64,000 bases of DNA, taken from positions 124,001-188,000 of the forward strand of contig SNVD02002644.1 of assembly GCA_013180625.2 (NCBI GenBank), in the 5' to 3' direction. Below are positions 1 to 12,340 of the stretch, in pieces; the first letter of the stretch is position 1; the number at the start of each line of letters is the position of its first letter. The DNA comes from Boswellia sacra (taxonomy: Eukaryota; Streptophyta; Magnoliopsida; Sapindales; Burseraceae). Below the pieces are notes generated by a model. The model was given only the letters and a program-made list of their open reading frames with translations. It ran no database searches and was not told where the DNA came from. The position numbers were made by a program, and so were the translations under genes.

Positions 1-2860
1 AGAAAAATTCCTGCTACGAGAAACAAGTCAGTACAGACACCAAAACCATTCATTACTTCCTACTATCTAACAAAAAAAAAATTTACCTTAAGGGGATGAG
101 TCCTTCGTCTCTATCGCACAACCATGCAGATACCCACAAACTTCCCTTGTTCCACATCAGTATTTATGTAACATGCATTTTTTTAGTACTCAGTAATACG
201 AAGTTCGTAATAAATTCCCAGGGAATGGAAATATTTAACAATTTCGTTTGACCCTCTCCCATGTGACTCTGAAGAACACGAGGGCACACTCTGTCCATGG
301 TCTACCATTGACAAAGGTGTGGTACAGTATAGTTAAACATTCACTGTACCGGCCATTTACCTGACATTGGTTACCATTTATATGCCAGAAGAACACTTTT
401 TTGATGCAGATCACCGACTCATCATCTTGATGCATATATGTTTCATGAAGCGTAGTACAGGTTCCACCTTCGCTTCCGTCATGCACGAAAATAAACTATG
501 CTCATTCACTAAGGGATACGCGCAAAATGGCAGGTATATGCATCTACGCGGCCAAATATTTATCTATTTAATTGGCAAAACGGTATCTTCATTATACAGG
601 TTGGTGACTCGAAACTATTAACAATCATTGAATGTAGAAAATAGAGAGTTGTATTTACGAATGCCTGTCAGACGTCTTGGGAGCCAAGTTTTAGAGCCTG
701 CGACACTGCCGCCATATCTTCGATATGTTGTAGGGAATTTTTATAAAGATTGTGCTGTCGTAGTGCAGTAGTTCTGCAAGCACTGATGGTCAACTCCTCC
801 AGATGGAATCATAATCGAGAGATATTGTATAGCAAATCATGATTCCAAAAGTCTGCCACCGCCGCTGTTATTCGCCTTAACTAACCCAACAATCATGTGG
901 CTCCATAAAGATCTGGAATAAATTCTTAATCATATTTTCGCATGTAGCTGTTCACGCAATTGATTGAACTTGTGCCGCCATTTACATGAATGGAGTACAA
1001 CAAGTTCGATCTCCATAACTTCAACAATCTTCTGGGCCCCACGTGGTTGGTATTTGAGGCGCGTTTAAAGCTATGGCATTCCTACTCTCCGTGTCCTCGT
1101 GGTTAATATTTGTTTTAGTATGCAACTATATAAATTCGTGTATAGGTCGATACACAGAACAATATGATTATCGGTTATTTACTGCAGAGTATTTCCAATG
1201 GACGCGGCTCAACTTGTGGAATAGCAGATGGTTAACGGGCATTTTGTCGCCCCTTATAAACAGTACCTACAAATTTTTCTTACCGGCACGCATTTCGGCC
1301 CGTAATTGTGACACGATTTACCTCGTTACAAATACTTACGTTTTAACCCCCGCAAGATTAGCTTATATGTGTGATTGACCGTGCAATACGGGGGCAGTGG
1401 TTTACGGTTAGCGTTGCAACAGTTCAGTCACAACCCTGGAATTAGGTCGCATTGTCACATGCATTTGCTAACCGTTGACTATCTTTTCCACTTACTTTAA
1501 CTACACGGCCTCTTAATCATCTTGTCGCCAGAACAGAGTAACAGGCATAATGTGAGTAATATGAGTAACTTCATTAAATTACGAAAAATATAGGGAAGCA
1601 CAAGTGACCGTGACTACATGAAATATCGATCACAAATTACGTACACGAGGGGGCAACTCGTGGCAACATCATCATCTATAACCAAAACCACTACCTTCCC
1701 TGATTTACGTATGCAGCCGGTGACAAACACTGACATGGAATAAGTCGTGAGAAGGAAACAGCACATGACCACGAAAAGAATTGCTGTCAAATGTCGTTGG
1801 ATCCCCTGCATCACGTGTGCTTGCCAACTCCATCCATACCCACATGTAATTCCCTACAAAGTAGCAATAACATTCCCCTGTCACATATACAACAATCGAC
1901 AGATGTTGTCGGGCGTTATGGCCATCGACGAGGCCCATGTATATCGTCACAAATTTTACCATTACGTGGTAAAGGAAAACATTTTCAATAAGGGAGACTC
2001 AACACTACCTTGTGCATTGGACCACGACTGCATTGAAATCAGTTTTTCGGGTAATGGCCGCTTGCGATGGACGGCGAAATTGTTAAGTCCCGAAAATTTT
2101 TTCAACCTAACGCTCAGTTGTGGGTTCGTAGGATTACAAATCCTATTTTGTGGTTCTAAATAGTTATGAACTTAAAAATGAAATACGCAAATATGGATAC
2201 CTGGGAAGAGAAAACGGACCTTGCATGCAAATGGAAAAAGAAAAGCGCTAAGTGCGTTAGCGCAATTACAGTTGTGCTTAGATATAATGCGGTGTTGGGC
2301 CATTGGGCCAACCCCAAGGTGCCACTGCAATTCGTTCGATGACGTGATAAGTACATCCACGTGGATCAATTGGCGTCCGCAGATGCTGTCATAAATTAAT
2401 TAGGCCACACATTTGTTTACTAGGAACCCGTTTCATATAATGTTATGCCTTCGCCTTCTTTACTCACTTCATATCGTAGTTTTAACAATACTTTTAATGA
2501 CTTCATATCATATGTTTATACATGGCTGGAGTAGTAAATTAATATGCGCATTTGCATTAAGGTACTACTGTCATTTACACCAACAGGACCACGTCGGTTG
2601 CCTAACAAATAACGACAGACCCCTACCTACCACTAACATACAGACACGTGGGGAAATTAAATGAATAAGTCAGCGGTTCCAAACGATTGTACAAAGTTTC
2701 AGATGGAATAACTCAATCTCCCACGTTGTTGCTGTCATCGCTGCTGATGATGTCGCCCTGGTCAGCTCGTCGCAAATGATCAAAATGTAGATTATGTCGG
2801 TACGCACGTCATCGTTCGATTACGAGTTGCTGCCTTAGCCGTTGGCGGTCGAGTTCATGA
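1..2860. other. No gene resolved; probable decayed transposon DNA
   Basis: Only short open frames (under about 140 codons) occur on either strand, and none gave a domain I recognise. The stretch is less AT-rich than most of the window and richer in CpG-containing words, unlike the AT-rich DNA from 4.3 to 5.2 kb. It lies downstream of a possible MULE transposase N-terminal frame on the minus strand (2863-3174). It could therefore hold the rest of that transposase, but I could not find the DDE core or a zinc knuckle in it. Confidence 0.4.
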
Positions 2861-2862
2861 CT

Positions 2863-3174
2863 CTATTGTCGGAGTTCACGTTCACCAACAGTGCGCGTGA
2901 TGTAGTTGAAGACAATGCTCTCTTCATCCCTGACTTGGTAGAAGTTGAACATGTCCATGACGTCGTCGTCAGACTCTAGAAACATGGTGTGACCATCCCA
3001 TGGAAAATCGACCGATAGCAGTAGTTGCCTGTAGTCAGTAACGATGAGCCTAGGAATCCTCGCTGATATAGTCATGACCAATGAAAATAAAGAGACACAG
3101 TCAGAGTTGACAGATATGAGCGGCGATGGAAATTCGCCCCTCCGAACATGAAGGTAAAGGTAGAACATCGACAT
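2863..3174 (-). pseudogene. Possible N-terminal fragment of a MULE transposase
   Basis: A 103-codon minus-strand frame reads from a Met at 3174 to a stop at 2863-2865. The same frame continues past that stop in a charged stretch (SHELDRQRLRQQ...) and then an Asp/Ser-rich stretch near 2720. The pattern is hydrophobic positions, then 'LSVDFPWDGHTMFLESDDDV', then 'SIVFNY'. This resembles the small alpha/beta N-terminal domain that precedes plant MULE transposases, with an acidic 'SDDDV' patch as in PB1-like folds. No catalytic domain was found downstream. If correct, it reads divergently from the Ulp1-type gene at 6873. The assignment rests on pattern resemblance alone. Confidence 0.35.
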
Positions 3175-3359
3175 AATGCGTCCAACCTGAAAAGAACAGA
3201 AGGCAAAGTTAGTGTTGAGGCTTTGGTAAACATAGAAAAAGTTGATGTCAATGCCATCTTGGCCACAAATCCTACAATGCCACCCTGTGTTACTTGGGCA
3301 TATAGTACGAGGTTATGGCAGAAGACAATGAATAGACCATCTACATGCCCATAAATATA

Positions 3360-6300
3360 TGACTAGGTTAGCAAAGTCGGGCAAAAGTCATATATGTAAT
3401 ATGCAACGACAACGCAACCATGCAGGTTTTGTTATTAATTAGCACATGATGTGTGCACAACCTATCTCATGCTGCACGACTGCTGTGGGAGAGAATGTGG
3501 AGACAAAAAAGATATAAGGGACATGAAAGCTGCGCCAACAAAGACAGTTTTTTGCAAGAACCATAAACGGAGAAGCAACTGCCCACGGGTGTCGGTACTG
3601 AAGCAGATTTAATCCACAATGTCAAACGTAGAGCCGCAACTATAAGCTGCTATGAAAAACTTACATGAGGGAAGGTGGAAGTTAGTGTGTAGCGATTACT
3701 TACGGTCCACGAAGTCAGTTTCGTCGAAGACGGCATTGAAACATGAGCGTACGTGCATAACGACGAGGCATTATATTCCAAGGGTGTAGCAATGCTGGAC
3801 CATTCATTTGTGAAATCATGGGGACAATGGACAGCCGATACGTTGGGAGTGGGAAAGGCGCAGAAGTTATTTATGGTATTGGCGGAGGGCTATTAAAGCA
3901 ATTAATGATAGGTGCACGAACCGCAACGACGAACCATTCCCCCTGGCCGTACGTACATGTCAGTATGTACATTTGTGGTATATATGCATATACGACGATA
4001 TACGAGAAGAGTTAAGGCGCAGAATTTATTTCCGAGTAGACGTCCGGTCAAAATCGATGGCCATTAAAGATTCCATTAATTACGACTTTATCCGATTGGG
4101 TGCACATATGACCGGAAGATGATAGGCCCGCAAGGCCCTAAACAGTTAACTTCGGCAACTTACTGTATCCACATTAGAATACATTAAATCTTCCCGCCCA
4201 ACTTTGTGGTCAACGTAATTGCACGTAACTAAAGATAATGGGCCGCCAAGGCCGTAAACAGTTAACTCCACATAGCCATCCATGTCGGGTACATTTGGAC
4301 ATCAAATTTCGTCAATATTTAACATGCACATGGAAAAGAACGAAATTTAATGAAAATAATTTACTTAATATTAAAGAAGCTTAATTCATAATCAGGGAGT
4401 AATATATTACAACTTTCCAAAAAATACAATTTTTATTGACATTAAAATATTTTATTGTTATGTAATAAATAAAATGCTTCTTATAAAGATTTTGTTTTCC
4501 AAAATATAACAATTTTTATTTATATTCGTCAAGATTATATTAAAAATGTAATATAGTAATAAATAGAAATAGACTAGCATTAAATAATTTCTTAATATAA
4601 TGCCTTTTTCGTCAAGTAGTAGTGTTTAATAATTTATAAAAAAATTTAATTTCTAACAAAATTTAAATATTTGATAATGATGTTTTAAGTTTTTGTATAA
4701 CTACATGCTTTTTACGCCTTGTATGTTACAATTTTTTTTTTAAATTGAATACATTTAAATTAAAATGTAATATAATCATATGTACAAGTAATTTGTGAGT
4801 AAATTTATAGTGCATAGTATTTAAAAATAGCAGCTTTCACGTAAAGGAGTAATACGATATAGTTTTCAAATAAATATCATTATAACTGTAGTTAACTATT
4901 TAATTACGATGTAGTAGAACTAATTTTTATTACAAGTACTTTATTTCCAATTTTTCAAAATTTTTTTAACTATTATTCATAATATTATTGATGATATATA
5001 ATAAATAATAACCGAAAATATAATTTTAGTTAATTAATTTTAAACAATACTAAAAATCTGGTTTTCCGTAATATAGAGGGCTATTTAATAAGTTTTTACA
5101 ACTATACGTTTTAAATATATTCAAATATGTATTTAAGTATAAACATGATGTAATAATAAATTAAACGCAAATAAAAATAAATTAGTTTATAGTAAAAAAT
5201 AGATGTTTTGAAAGTTTATAATATAATAATATACTGTCGTCCCATATAACACCAAACATAACATAGCCCTCTATCTAACCTAGTCAAATATAGTGCAATC
5301 CCAATCTCAATCCCAATCCCAATATCAGTCTAGTCCAATCCAATCCGGATTCTCCGTCATGCCCATATAGTCCACTCATACACGACAGAAAACATAACAT
5401 AGCACTATATCTAATCCAGTCTAATTTAGTATAATACCAATTCAAATCCAAATCTCAGTCCACTTCAGGCAAGTCCGGACTGCCAATCGTGCTTACAGGG
5501 GCCAATCCACTATTTCCTATAATTGAGGGTTCCTCATATTTTCGTTCTCCTAACCTCAGGGGGCCAATTTAATTCTCGTCGAGTTTTGTGATAGTACCTC
5601 AATTAACTTTCCTTTTCATCTATCTTCGTCTCTTCCAATCTTCTCCTTCTTTCTAAATGTGCCTCTGCGCACCTGTTATTGTGGTCAACGTGGCATCGAA
5701 GTTTGTTATCTGTTCCTCCTTTCTTCCATCCATGGGTGGGTTCCTCAAGTTTCATTGCTGATCGTGGATTAGCCCTATTAGGCAAAGATTTTGACCCCTT
5801 ATAAGAAGAAATGACCACGCCGGGGTCAACGGAATAAGGAAAGGATAGAAGCATGGTGGCTACCCAGCAACAGATGAGGCCGCCTATGGTGGAGCAGAGA
5901 TATTGTAGAGGTGACAAGAATCAGATGTGGTTTGTTCGAAAGAATGAGCAGTGTTTCCTGTTGAAGATTGAAATTATTTCCTTAACTCGATACACAGTGG
6001 CCATTGTCGTTACGTGGCTATCATTTATGATCGACGCCAAGAGGACTCCATTGCTGGCAATTGGACTGGGGCCTCATGTAAGGGGGATGGAATGTCGGGC
6101 CAGTCGAGCTTCTTATCCATTACAGGGGGGCATTATTGTAATTTAGCTAAAACAGGGGGTGAATCGTGGGTTCGTGGGCTGGCAGAATAACCTCCACTTA
6201 CGGCCTTATAGCCTTATTGAGGACGATCGTGAGCCCTATCCCGATGTGTCATAAAACTCATTAATTACACCACTAGAGACACAAATGTCCATGCGTCGGC

Positions 6301-6872
6301 ACCTCAGCAGTTGGTCTTCGACATTTGAAACGCAATTAATGCGTGCACAAATAATGAACGGACTACAACGATGATTTTTTAACTCCCTAACTCATTGTAC
6401 ACATTGGGGAAAAGGTACACGCAGAAATTGGAGAGAACGATTTGTCGCAGTCGCCCTCTAGACTGTGGGGACTTTAAGTCTGACGAAGCAGTTACAGCAT
6501 CTTCAGGTATGGTCTTCGTCATTGAATTGTAAGGTTTGCTCGACTTATTTAATGGGAGTGACGAGTGAACATGTAAGGCAAACTTGACCTCTACAAAACA
6601 ATATCTATCACCGTCGTTATTGAACACAATAACTACGAAACTCCCTTCATCATCTGATGGCAATTGTGAATGATTAGTGGGATTTAGTATATGTACAATG
6701 GAAATCGGTCGACCAATGGGCTGCGTAATCGTGCAAAAATACAACTGGTTGCATATTCAAAAATTTGTTACATGTAATGGGGTGGTGTCTGACATTCAAC
6801 CCAACTCATGTTATGCGGATAATATGCAGTTTTTAGAAACTGATAAACCCAACCTCCCTGTTTGCTGGTAGA
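3360..6872. other. Non-coding interval with short direct repeats
   Basis: No gene is supported. Two direct repeats about 114 bp apart (from about 4117 and 4231) share a 'GGCC..AAGGCC..TAAACAGTTAAC' core. A very AT-rich block fills 4330-5230. A diverged tandem pair lies at about 5243-5480, built on 'AACATAACATAGC.CT.TATCTAA'. A segment at 5515-5580 resembles the terminal repeat of the MITE at 24414. A 121-codon minus-strand frame at 6379-6744 matches no family I know. Confidence 0.45.
4117..4310. repeat. Two diverged direct repeats, ~114-bp spacing
   Basis: The segment around 4117-4150 (AAGATGATAGGCCCGCAAGG, then TAAACAGTTAACTT) recurs at about 4231-4265 (AAAGATAATGGGCCGCCAAG, then TAAACAGTTAACTCC). 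Spacing of this kind is common in subterminal regions of large DNA transposons, but no terminus was found nearby. Confidence 0.5.
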
Positions 6873-7080
6873 ATGGGAAAACGAAGGCATTCCGAGGTCA
6901 AAGAAGTGGAAAACAGTAGTAAAGTCCCACAACAGGGGGAAGTGTCAGGCGATCCTCCTGTGTTGAAGCAAAAGAAAGGAGCTAAGTGGACAAATTTTAG
7001 GTAAGTAGTCTAGTAACTGCGTAATTCTGTAAATATATTAGTGCTTCATATAAGTGACTATATCGACATAACAAAATATG

Positions 7081-7147
<67 letters not shown>

Positions 7148-10100
7148 ATATATTTCCACATATCACTTGGTAATATTTAAAATTAACGAAGGAGACTTTT
7201 TTTGAACTTTAGCACAATTGTAGCCATGTGTATATGAGGTTGACCTATACCTGTGTAAGTAATGAAGCCTGAATAATAAACATCAACTTATACGTTAAGG
7301 TATTAGTGCGTTCATGGGTACAGCATTCAAAATCATAGGGTGTGCACCCGTTAGTATATGGGAAATGTTGGCAACCCATTTGTCGCAATTATATATTTCA
7401 CTTGTCTATTTCCCATCAATTATAATGTGCATGTATACTGCATGACCGACTTATATGGAGTAGAACATTAAACCTGTTACGATTTTCTGACCTAGTGAAT
7501 CAGTTTTTTATTAAAGTGTACGTGTCAAATAGAAACATATGTTTAATGTGTTAGAACTGGTTTGGTCCCTTTCAGGAAGGAGCAAATTGAGTTGCTAAGG
7601 AAGAGTCAGGGCACTGTCAGAATGGATAATATGGTTAGAACTCGGCCTTGTGACACAACGATTTTTAGATAAAATAAGTGTAATATTGGTGAATGAGGCG
7701 ACCCTTTTCCCAAATGTAATAAACGAATGGCTAATGTAGGTAATGATGAAATTGAGGGAAAAATGGGCATCACTCTCTTTTGAGGAAAAGGACAAATATA
7801 TTCAGCGGCAAGAACTGTCGAGGGCAACTGCAATAGATAACAAAATCCCAAGTACGAGTTCACTGAAGAACAATAGGGAGAAATTCCAAACCCGATGTAG
7901 TCCGAAACGTTTCCAACGCTTCGTCACAAAATTAAGCAGCTCCCAAAAACAAGCTGTTACGGAGATAGGATTTGCAAATCTCCTACATATAAGACCTAGT
8001 GCTCTAAGAAGTGGCCTGTCTAGGATGCTCGTGGATGCTTTTGACCCAGACACTTGTATCCTGAAAGTAGATGGACAGTCGGTGCCATTAAATTCGTCTC
8101 ACTTTGTAGACATGTTAGGTGTTATCGATGGCGGCATTCCAGTACCGGATACAGGGTACGACGATGAAGTGAGGTCACTTAGAAAGAAATTCTGTAATGG
8201 AGGCCGGGAATTACAATTTGTCAAATTGAGGAGATGATGGAACATGAAGATCTATCCTCTGATGATTTCAAGGTCACCTTCACCCTGTTCGCGTTGGCAA
8301 CATTGCCATGCGCTACTACCGGCTTGGTGGTTGATCCAAGCTACCTACATGCCCTTGTAGATGTGCAGAAGATACCTCTTCACAATTGGGCCATGTTGTG
8401 CTTTATGAAGTTTGTCGATGGGGTTCGAGATTTCAAACAGAAGAAATGTAGAAATATGTCAGGTTGCGTACTCTTCCTAGAGATAAGTGAGTTTAGCCAT
8501 TACTTTATAATGGATGCTGTATGTTATCGATATATCATTTACAATGTGGTACAGCATGTCTACAACTTGATTTTTATTTTTATATCAGACCGCAGATACG
8601 GAACACCTTTGCATGCCAACCAGTATTGTAACATGAATGCATGCCATGCGTTAAGCTAGGTTAAGCTATATTACGGTGGGTTATCTATGCAGGCCAATAA
8701 ATGTTGTATGTCAATGTTAAAATGAATTGCAGCAGCATCTCTGCATGCTCAATAAATAGTCAATATGAATGGTGTTAATCGTTACATAAATTCAAAGTAT
8801 GTATGCTGTTATAAGGCAACATCACAGTGGATCCACGCTAATAAATTATTTTCGTAGCTACCGTAGTGTTGCTCTACATATCCATGAAATTATTGTTGTT
8901 ATTATAACAGCTTGTCTTCATAAGCAGTCTGCGAAACAAGATAAGTAAGGTAGGGGCAAAATCTGGACCGGTCATAGCGTGGAGAGGAAACATCATTGAC
9001 AGAGCGATACGAAAGCAAGTGTCCAAGCTCATGATCACGGTTAGTCTTCATATGCGGTTATTTTCTAAATGTACAACAATGCACGTGATGTAGTTAACAA
9101 ATGTAATATTTTCGTGTTGATATTACACTGTGTGGGTGGGTGGCATGACAATATCATCGGATAAGTCGGCCTTATGATTCTTAATTTTAGGCCTGCTGTT
9201 CGTTACCTAGAAATTTGACTTATGTTTACGTGATGTCACATTAACATGGACAGGGCAAACGTGAAGGGGGTACACCAGAACAGAAATGTTATGGGGACAA
9301 AGGAATTGATACCGGTGTCGGTAGGTCTAATCCAGGGGGGCAAATGGTCGACTGGATGCACGAGATGAGACAGCAAAATACGAGGCTTGAAGAAATGGTT
9401 ACTTCAATGCACAACATTCTGCGAGATTTGCAGAAAGTGTTTACACTGCAAGGGGAAGAACACTTTACTAGGCTTATGTCGAACATCGGGTCGAGAAATC
9501 CCAAAAATGTTAAGTCGATGCATGGTGCCTACGTGCCTGCAAATGACACGGCCAATGAAAGTGATGTGAAACTGGGGGAAAATGTAGGTGCTAGTCATCA
9601 CCCCTTGGGGGGGGGGGGGGAATCGCGAAACACTTGCATCTAACATGGAAGCGGCTAACAAGTGAACCCGAAAGGAGTAGCCAGTCACGACGCGAAGAAA
9701 TTAGAAAAATTAAAAGACGAGGGCACACGTACCGATGACGTTGACACAATCAGGTCGGAGATGGAGCAGGTTACTAAGGACAAGGTAGCGGTGAAAGCAC
9801 TGCAACAGACTGTGGACTCGATCCCTCTGACGGGTACTAAGAGAAAACAGCAAGCGGACGTGGTCATTGAAAGAGTAACAAAGTTGCAGGCCACAGGAGA
9901 GAGATCCATTAACTTGAGAAACTTAGAACCTGGAAGTTCTATTTGTGACACTACTTATCCACAGGTGCGTTGTGGGGAGAAAGAAGGACGCGGCACTGAA
10001 GGCATCAATGCATATGCGAATGTGGATGACAGTCCACATCAAATGAACGAGCCTCTGCATGGTGACATTGTGGATTCAACTAAGCAGGTGGCCCCAACAT

Positions 10101-10873
10101 TTGAACATGAAAACATTGACAATAGTCACAAAAAAGGCTTCAACAACGAGACATCAGAGGTGGCATGTAGGAAAGAGGCGACCGAGGCGGAGAAGGTATG
10201 TATATCATTACATTACAAGTACAGTTTTTGTCGCCATATTAGAGACACAAACCACTGTTAACAAAGAGATATGCGTAGTCATACTCTATTCGCAACATGA
10301 AAATGGATATGCAACGTTCCTCCACTGTCGCCATACCACCATTGTCACCAAATTATAAAATGTTGTAGGCACTTTTCAGTAGCTATAACTGTAACACTAT
10401 CATTATACAGGAAAGGAAGCCTAAAAACAGTGACAACTACGTGGTAATTTCATCGCCCGAGTGGAGCTACATAGGAAAAGAAGGGAAGAGCACACTGGTA
10501 AGAAAACGCTTCACGCACAGGGCAAGTCCATTGGTGAAAACAAAAGGCAGCAGAGGGAAACGGGGGTATTGGGCAGGTCCATACGTTGTACCAGCCCCCG
10601 TTACAATGAAGGAGCTACAGATTATCGAATATGTGCTCAACTCTGCAAATGAGCCATCGTGAGTAAAGCCGTCATTATAATGTATTCCGCAATATATGAC
10701 TATAGCTAGATACACTAACAAAGGGTTAACAATTTAGGGAAATATTGGTTAGATATCGGCATTCACATGCGACGCGTTTCGACTTGAGGACGTTATGGCC
10801 AGAAGAATGGGTATCAAACATGGTACGCTAAATGATGGTAGTTTCTGTGGCAGCATCGAATTTGGCATTAAAC

Positions 10874-10904
<31 letters not shown>

Positions 10905-12340
10905 GTATGACATGCACAAAGGTGTATGGAGGATGTAGGTTGATGCATGTCAGAGGGTCTAACGCTTCAAAGATTGCTAATATTGTTCATTTATTTATGC
11001 AGGTGATAAATGTGTATATAGAGCTCACCGCAGTGGAGGATAATAGCAAGCGATCATATGGCAATTGCACATGGTATCTGCCTCTTAGGTTTTCTGTAAG
11101 TGTGACATTAATGGAATCATAATGATAATATGTAAGATAGCTTGGTACGATTAGTCATTTAATCTGGTTGAGGATCCTCTACACAATTTTTATGTGGATG
11201 CAGGATGCTGTTAGGAATGCAAAACAACTAAACGAAGTCGGATTGTCAACGGCGAGTCATTATCGTGCAAATTATATGCACAATTTTAGCAAGTGTACAC
11301 AGGTAATAGATAGCGAAATGTTTGCATTGTTGGGAAAAATTTACGGGCCGTACAACGAATATTCTGCTTAAAACTATGAAGCTATTTAACACAAATTTAG
11401 AAGACACCCTAACTTATGCACCGATTGAATTACAAGCTGGTAGAAACGAAGTAGATGCAAGAAACTCATATATAAATGTAGGTCATATATAACTGTGCAA
11501 CGTATTACAATGCTGATATTCGATATGCTAATTCCACAAATATCATGATTAGTATACATGTTATTTTATCGAACCAGGCGTGTACTAAAGCTACAACAAT
11601 AGAGGGTTGCTGTGTACTAACCTTAATTAGCGTAGATAGTTATGGAACAGCACAATAGATTTTGGGTAATTAAGGTTATGGAGCTAACATCTTATGTCAT
11701 GGGCAGATTTTCGTGCCAATGTATGATGGCAGTGGACATTGGTTTGCTGTCATAATACGGGTACCCAGCAAGTGTGCAGAGATATGGGAATCGTTTCATT
11801 CTCCCAGACAGCGAAGAAAGTATGAAAATATGGTGAGAAGAATTGTGAGTATCATTTCCATTATTCGTATGTGCACCGATCACATTACAGAATTTGTAAT
11901 TTGTGGTTGTGATATTGATAGTAACAAATGTTTATGTTGTGCAGCTGCAAGTGATTGACATTATACTCACAGATGAAATGACCCAATACAGTGATGGAAA
12001 GCTGCGCTTCTCAAACTTTGATGTTTTCACCAACAAGGACGTGCCAACGCAGCAGAACGCATATGACTATGGGGTTTATGTCATGAAGTTCATGGAGAGC
12101 CGATGTTCCGTAACCCCGCCTAACGCATTGGTAAGGAAAAAAATTTTTTGCAATTCGAGAATGAATTTCCATTATTCAATAGACCTTTTATTCACTGATT
12201 GATTGAATACACTCGTCGTATAGGTGCATTCGGATGTAGCTCGGTTGAGCCTATTGCTGAAGTTGGTGATGTCCCCCATGAATTTGGTACGATCAGACAT
12301 TGTGGAGCATGCTGAGGCAAAGTTTGCAATGTGGGCTTAG
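6873..12340 (+). pseudogene. Ulp1/C48 protease-like gene of the MULE-borne type, 12 exons, broken
   Basis: By-eye exons: 6873-7000, 7576-7633, 7740-8482, 8911-9039, 9254-10195, 10411-10658, 10738-10822, 11003-11095, 11204-11302, 11707-11844, 11945-12130, 12224-12340. Most introns are phase 0 with GT-AG borders. Exon 1 starts MGKRRH. Exons 2-3 give an HMG-box-like stretch (LREKWASLSFEEKDKY). Exon 3 continues into the conserved domain that precedes plant Ulp1-like proteases (RCSPKRFQRFV...IGFANLL, FTLFALATLPC). Exon 5 has a coiled coil (near 9344-9460). Exons 7-12 form the protease domain: LWPEEWVSNM|VINVY, WYLPLRF, IFVPMYDGSGHWFAVII, then PTQQNAYDYGVYVM. Catalytic His is present; the Asp and Cys positions read Glu (EIWESF) and Tyr (DYG). 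Lesions: 1-base loss near 8210, donor at 8483 reads ATAAGT, and two stops after a G tract (9641-9643, 9656-9658). Such genes travel in Kaonashi-type MULEs; that link is inferred. Confidence 0.75.
7085..7145. repeat. (TG)n microsatellite in intron 1 of the Ulp1-type gene
   Basis: An uninterrupted TG run of roughly 28 units follows a short TA run. It lies between exons 1 and 2 and does not affect coding. Confidence 0.95.

Noticed and set aside
1747..2163. 138-codon plus-strand open frame
   Set aside because: No recognisable domain, atypical composition (many Cys, His, Phe in a row without pattern), and competing frames on the opposite strand; insufficient to call a gene.
6379..6744. 121-codon minus-strand open frame just upstream of the Ulp1-type gene
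   Set aside because: No family resemblance found. It could be an exon of a decayed gene, but nothing supports splicing or conservation.
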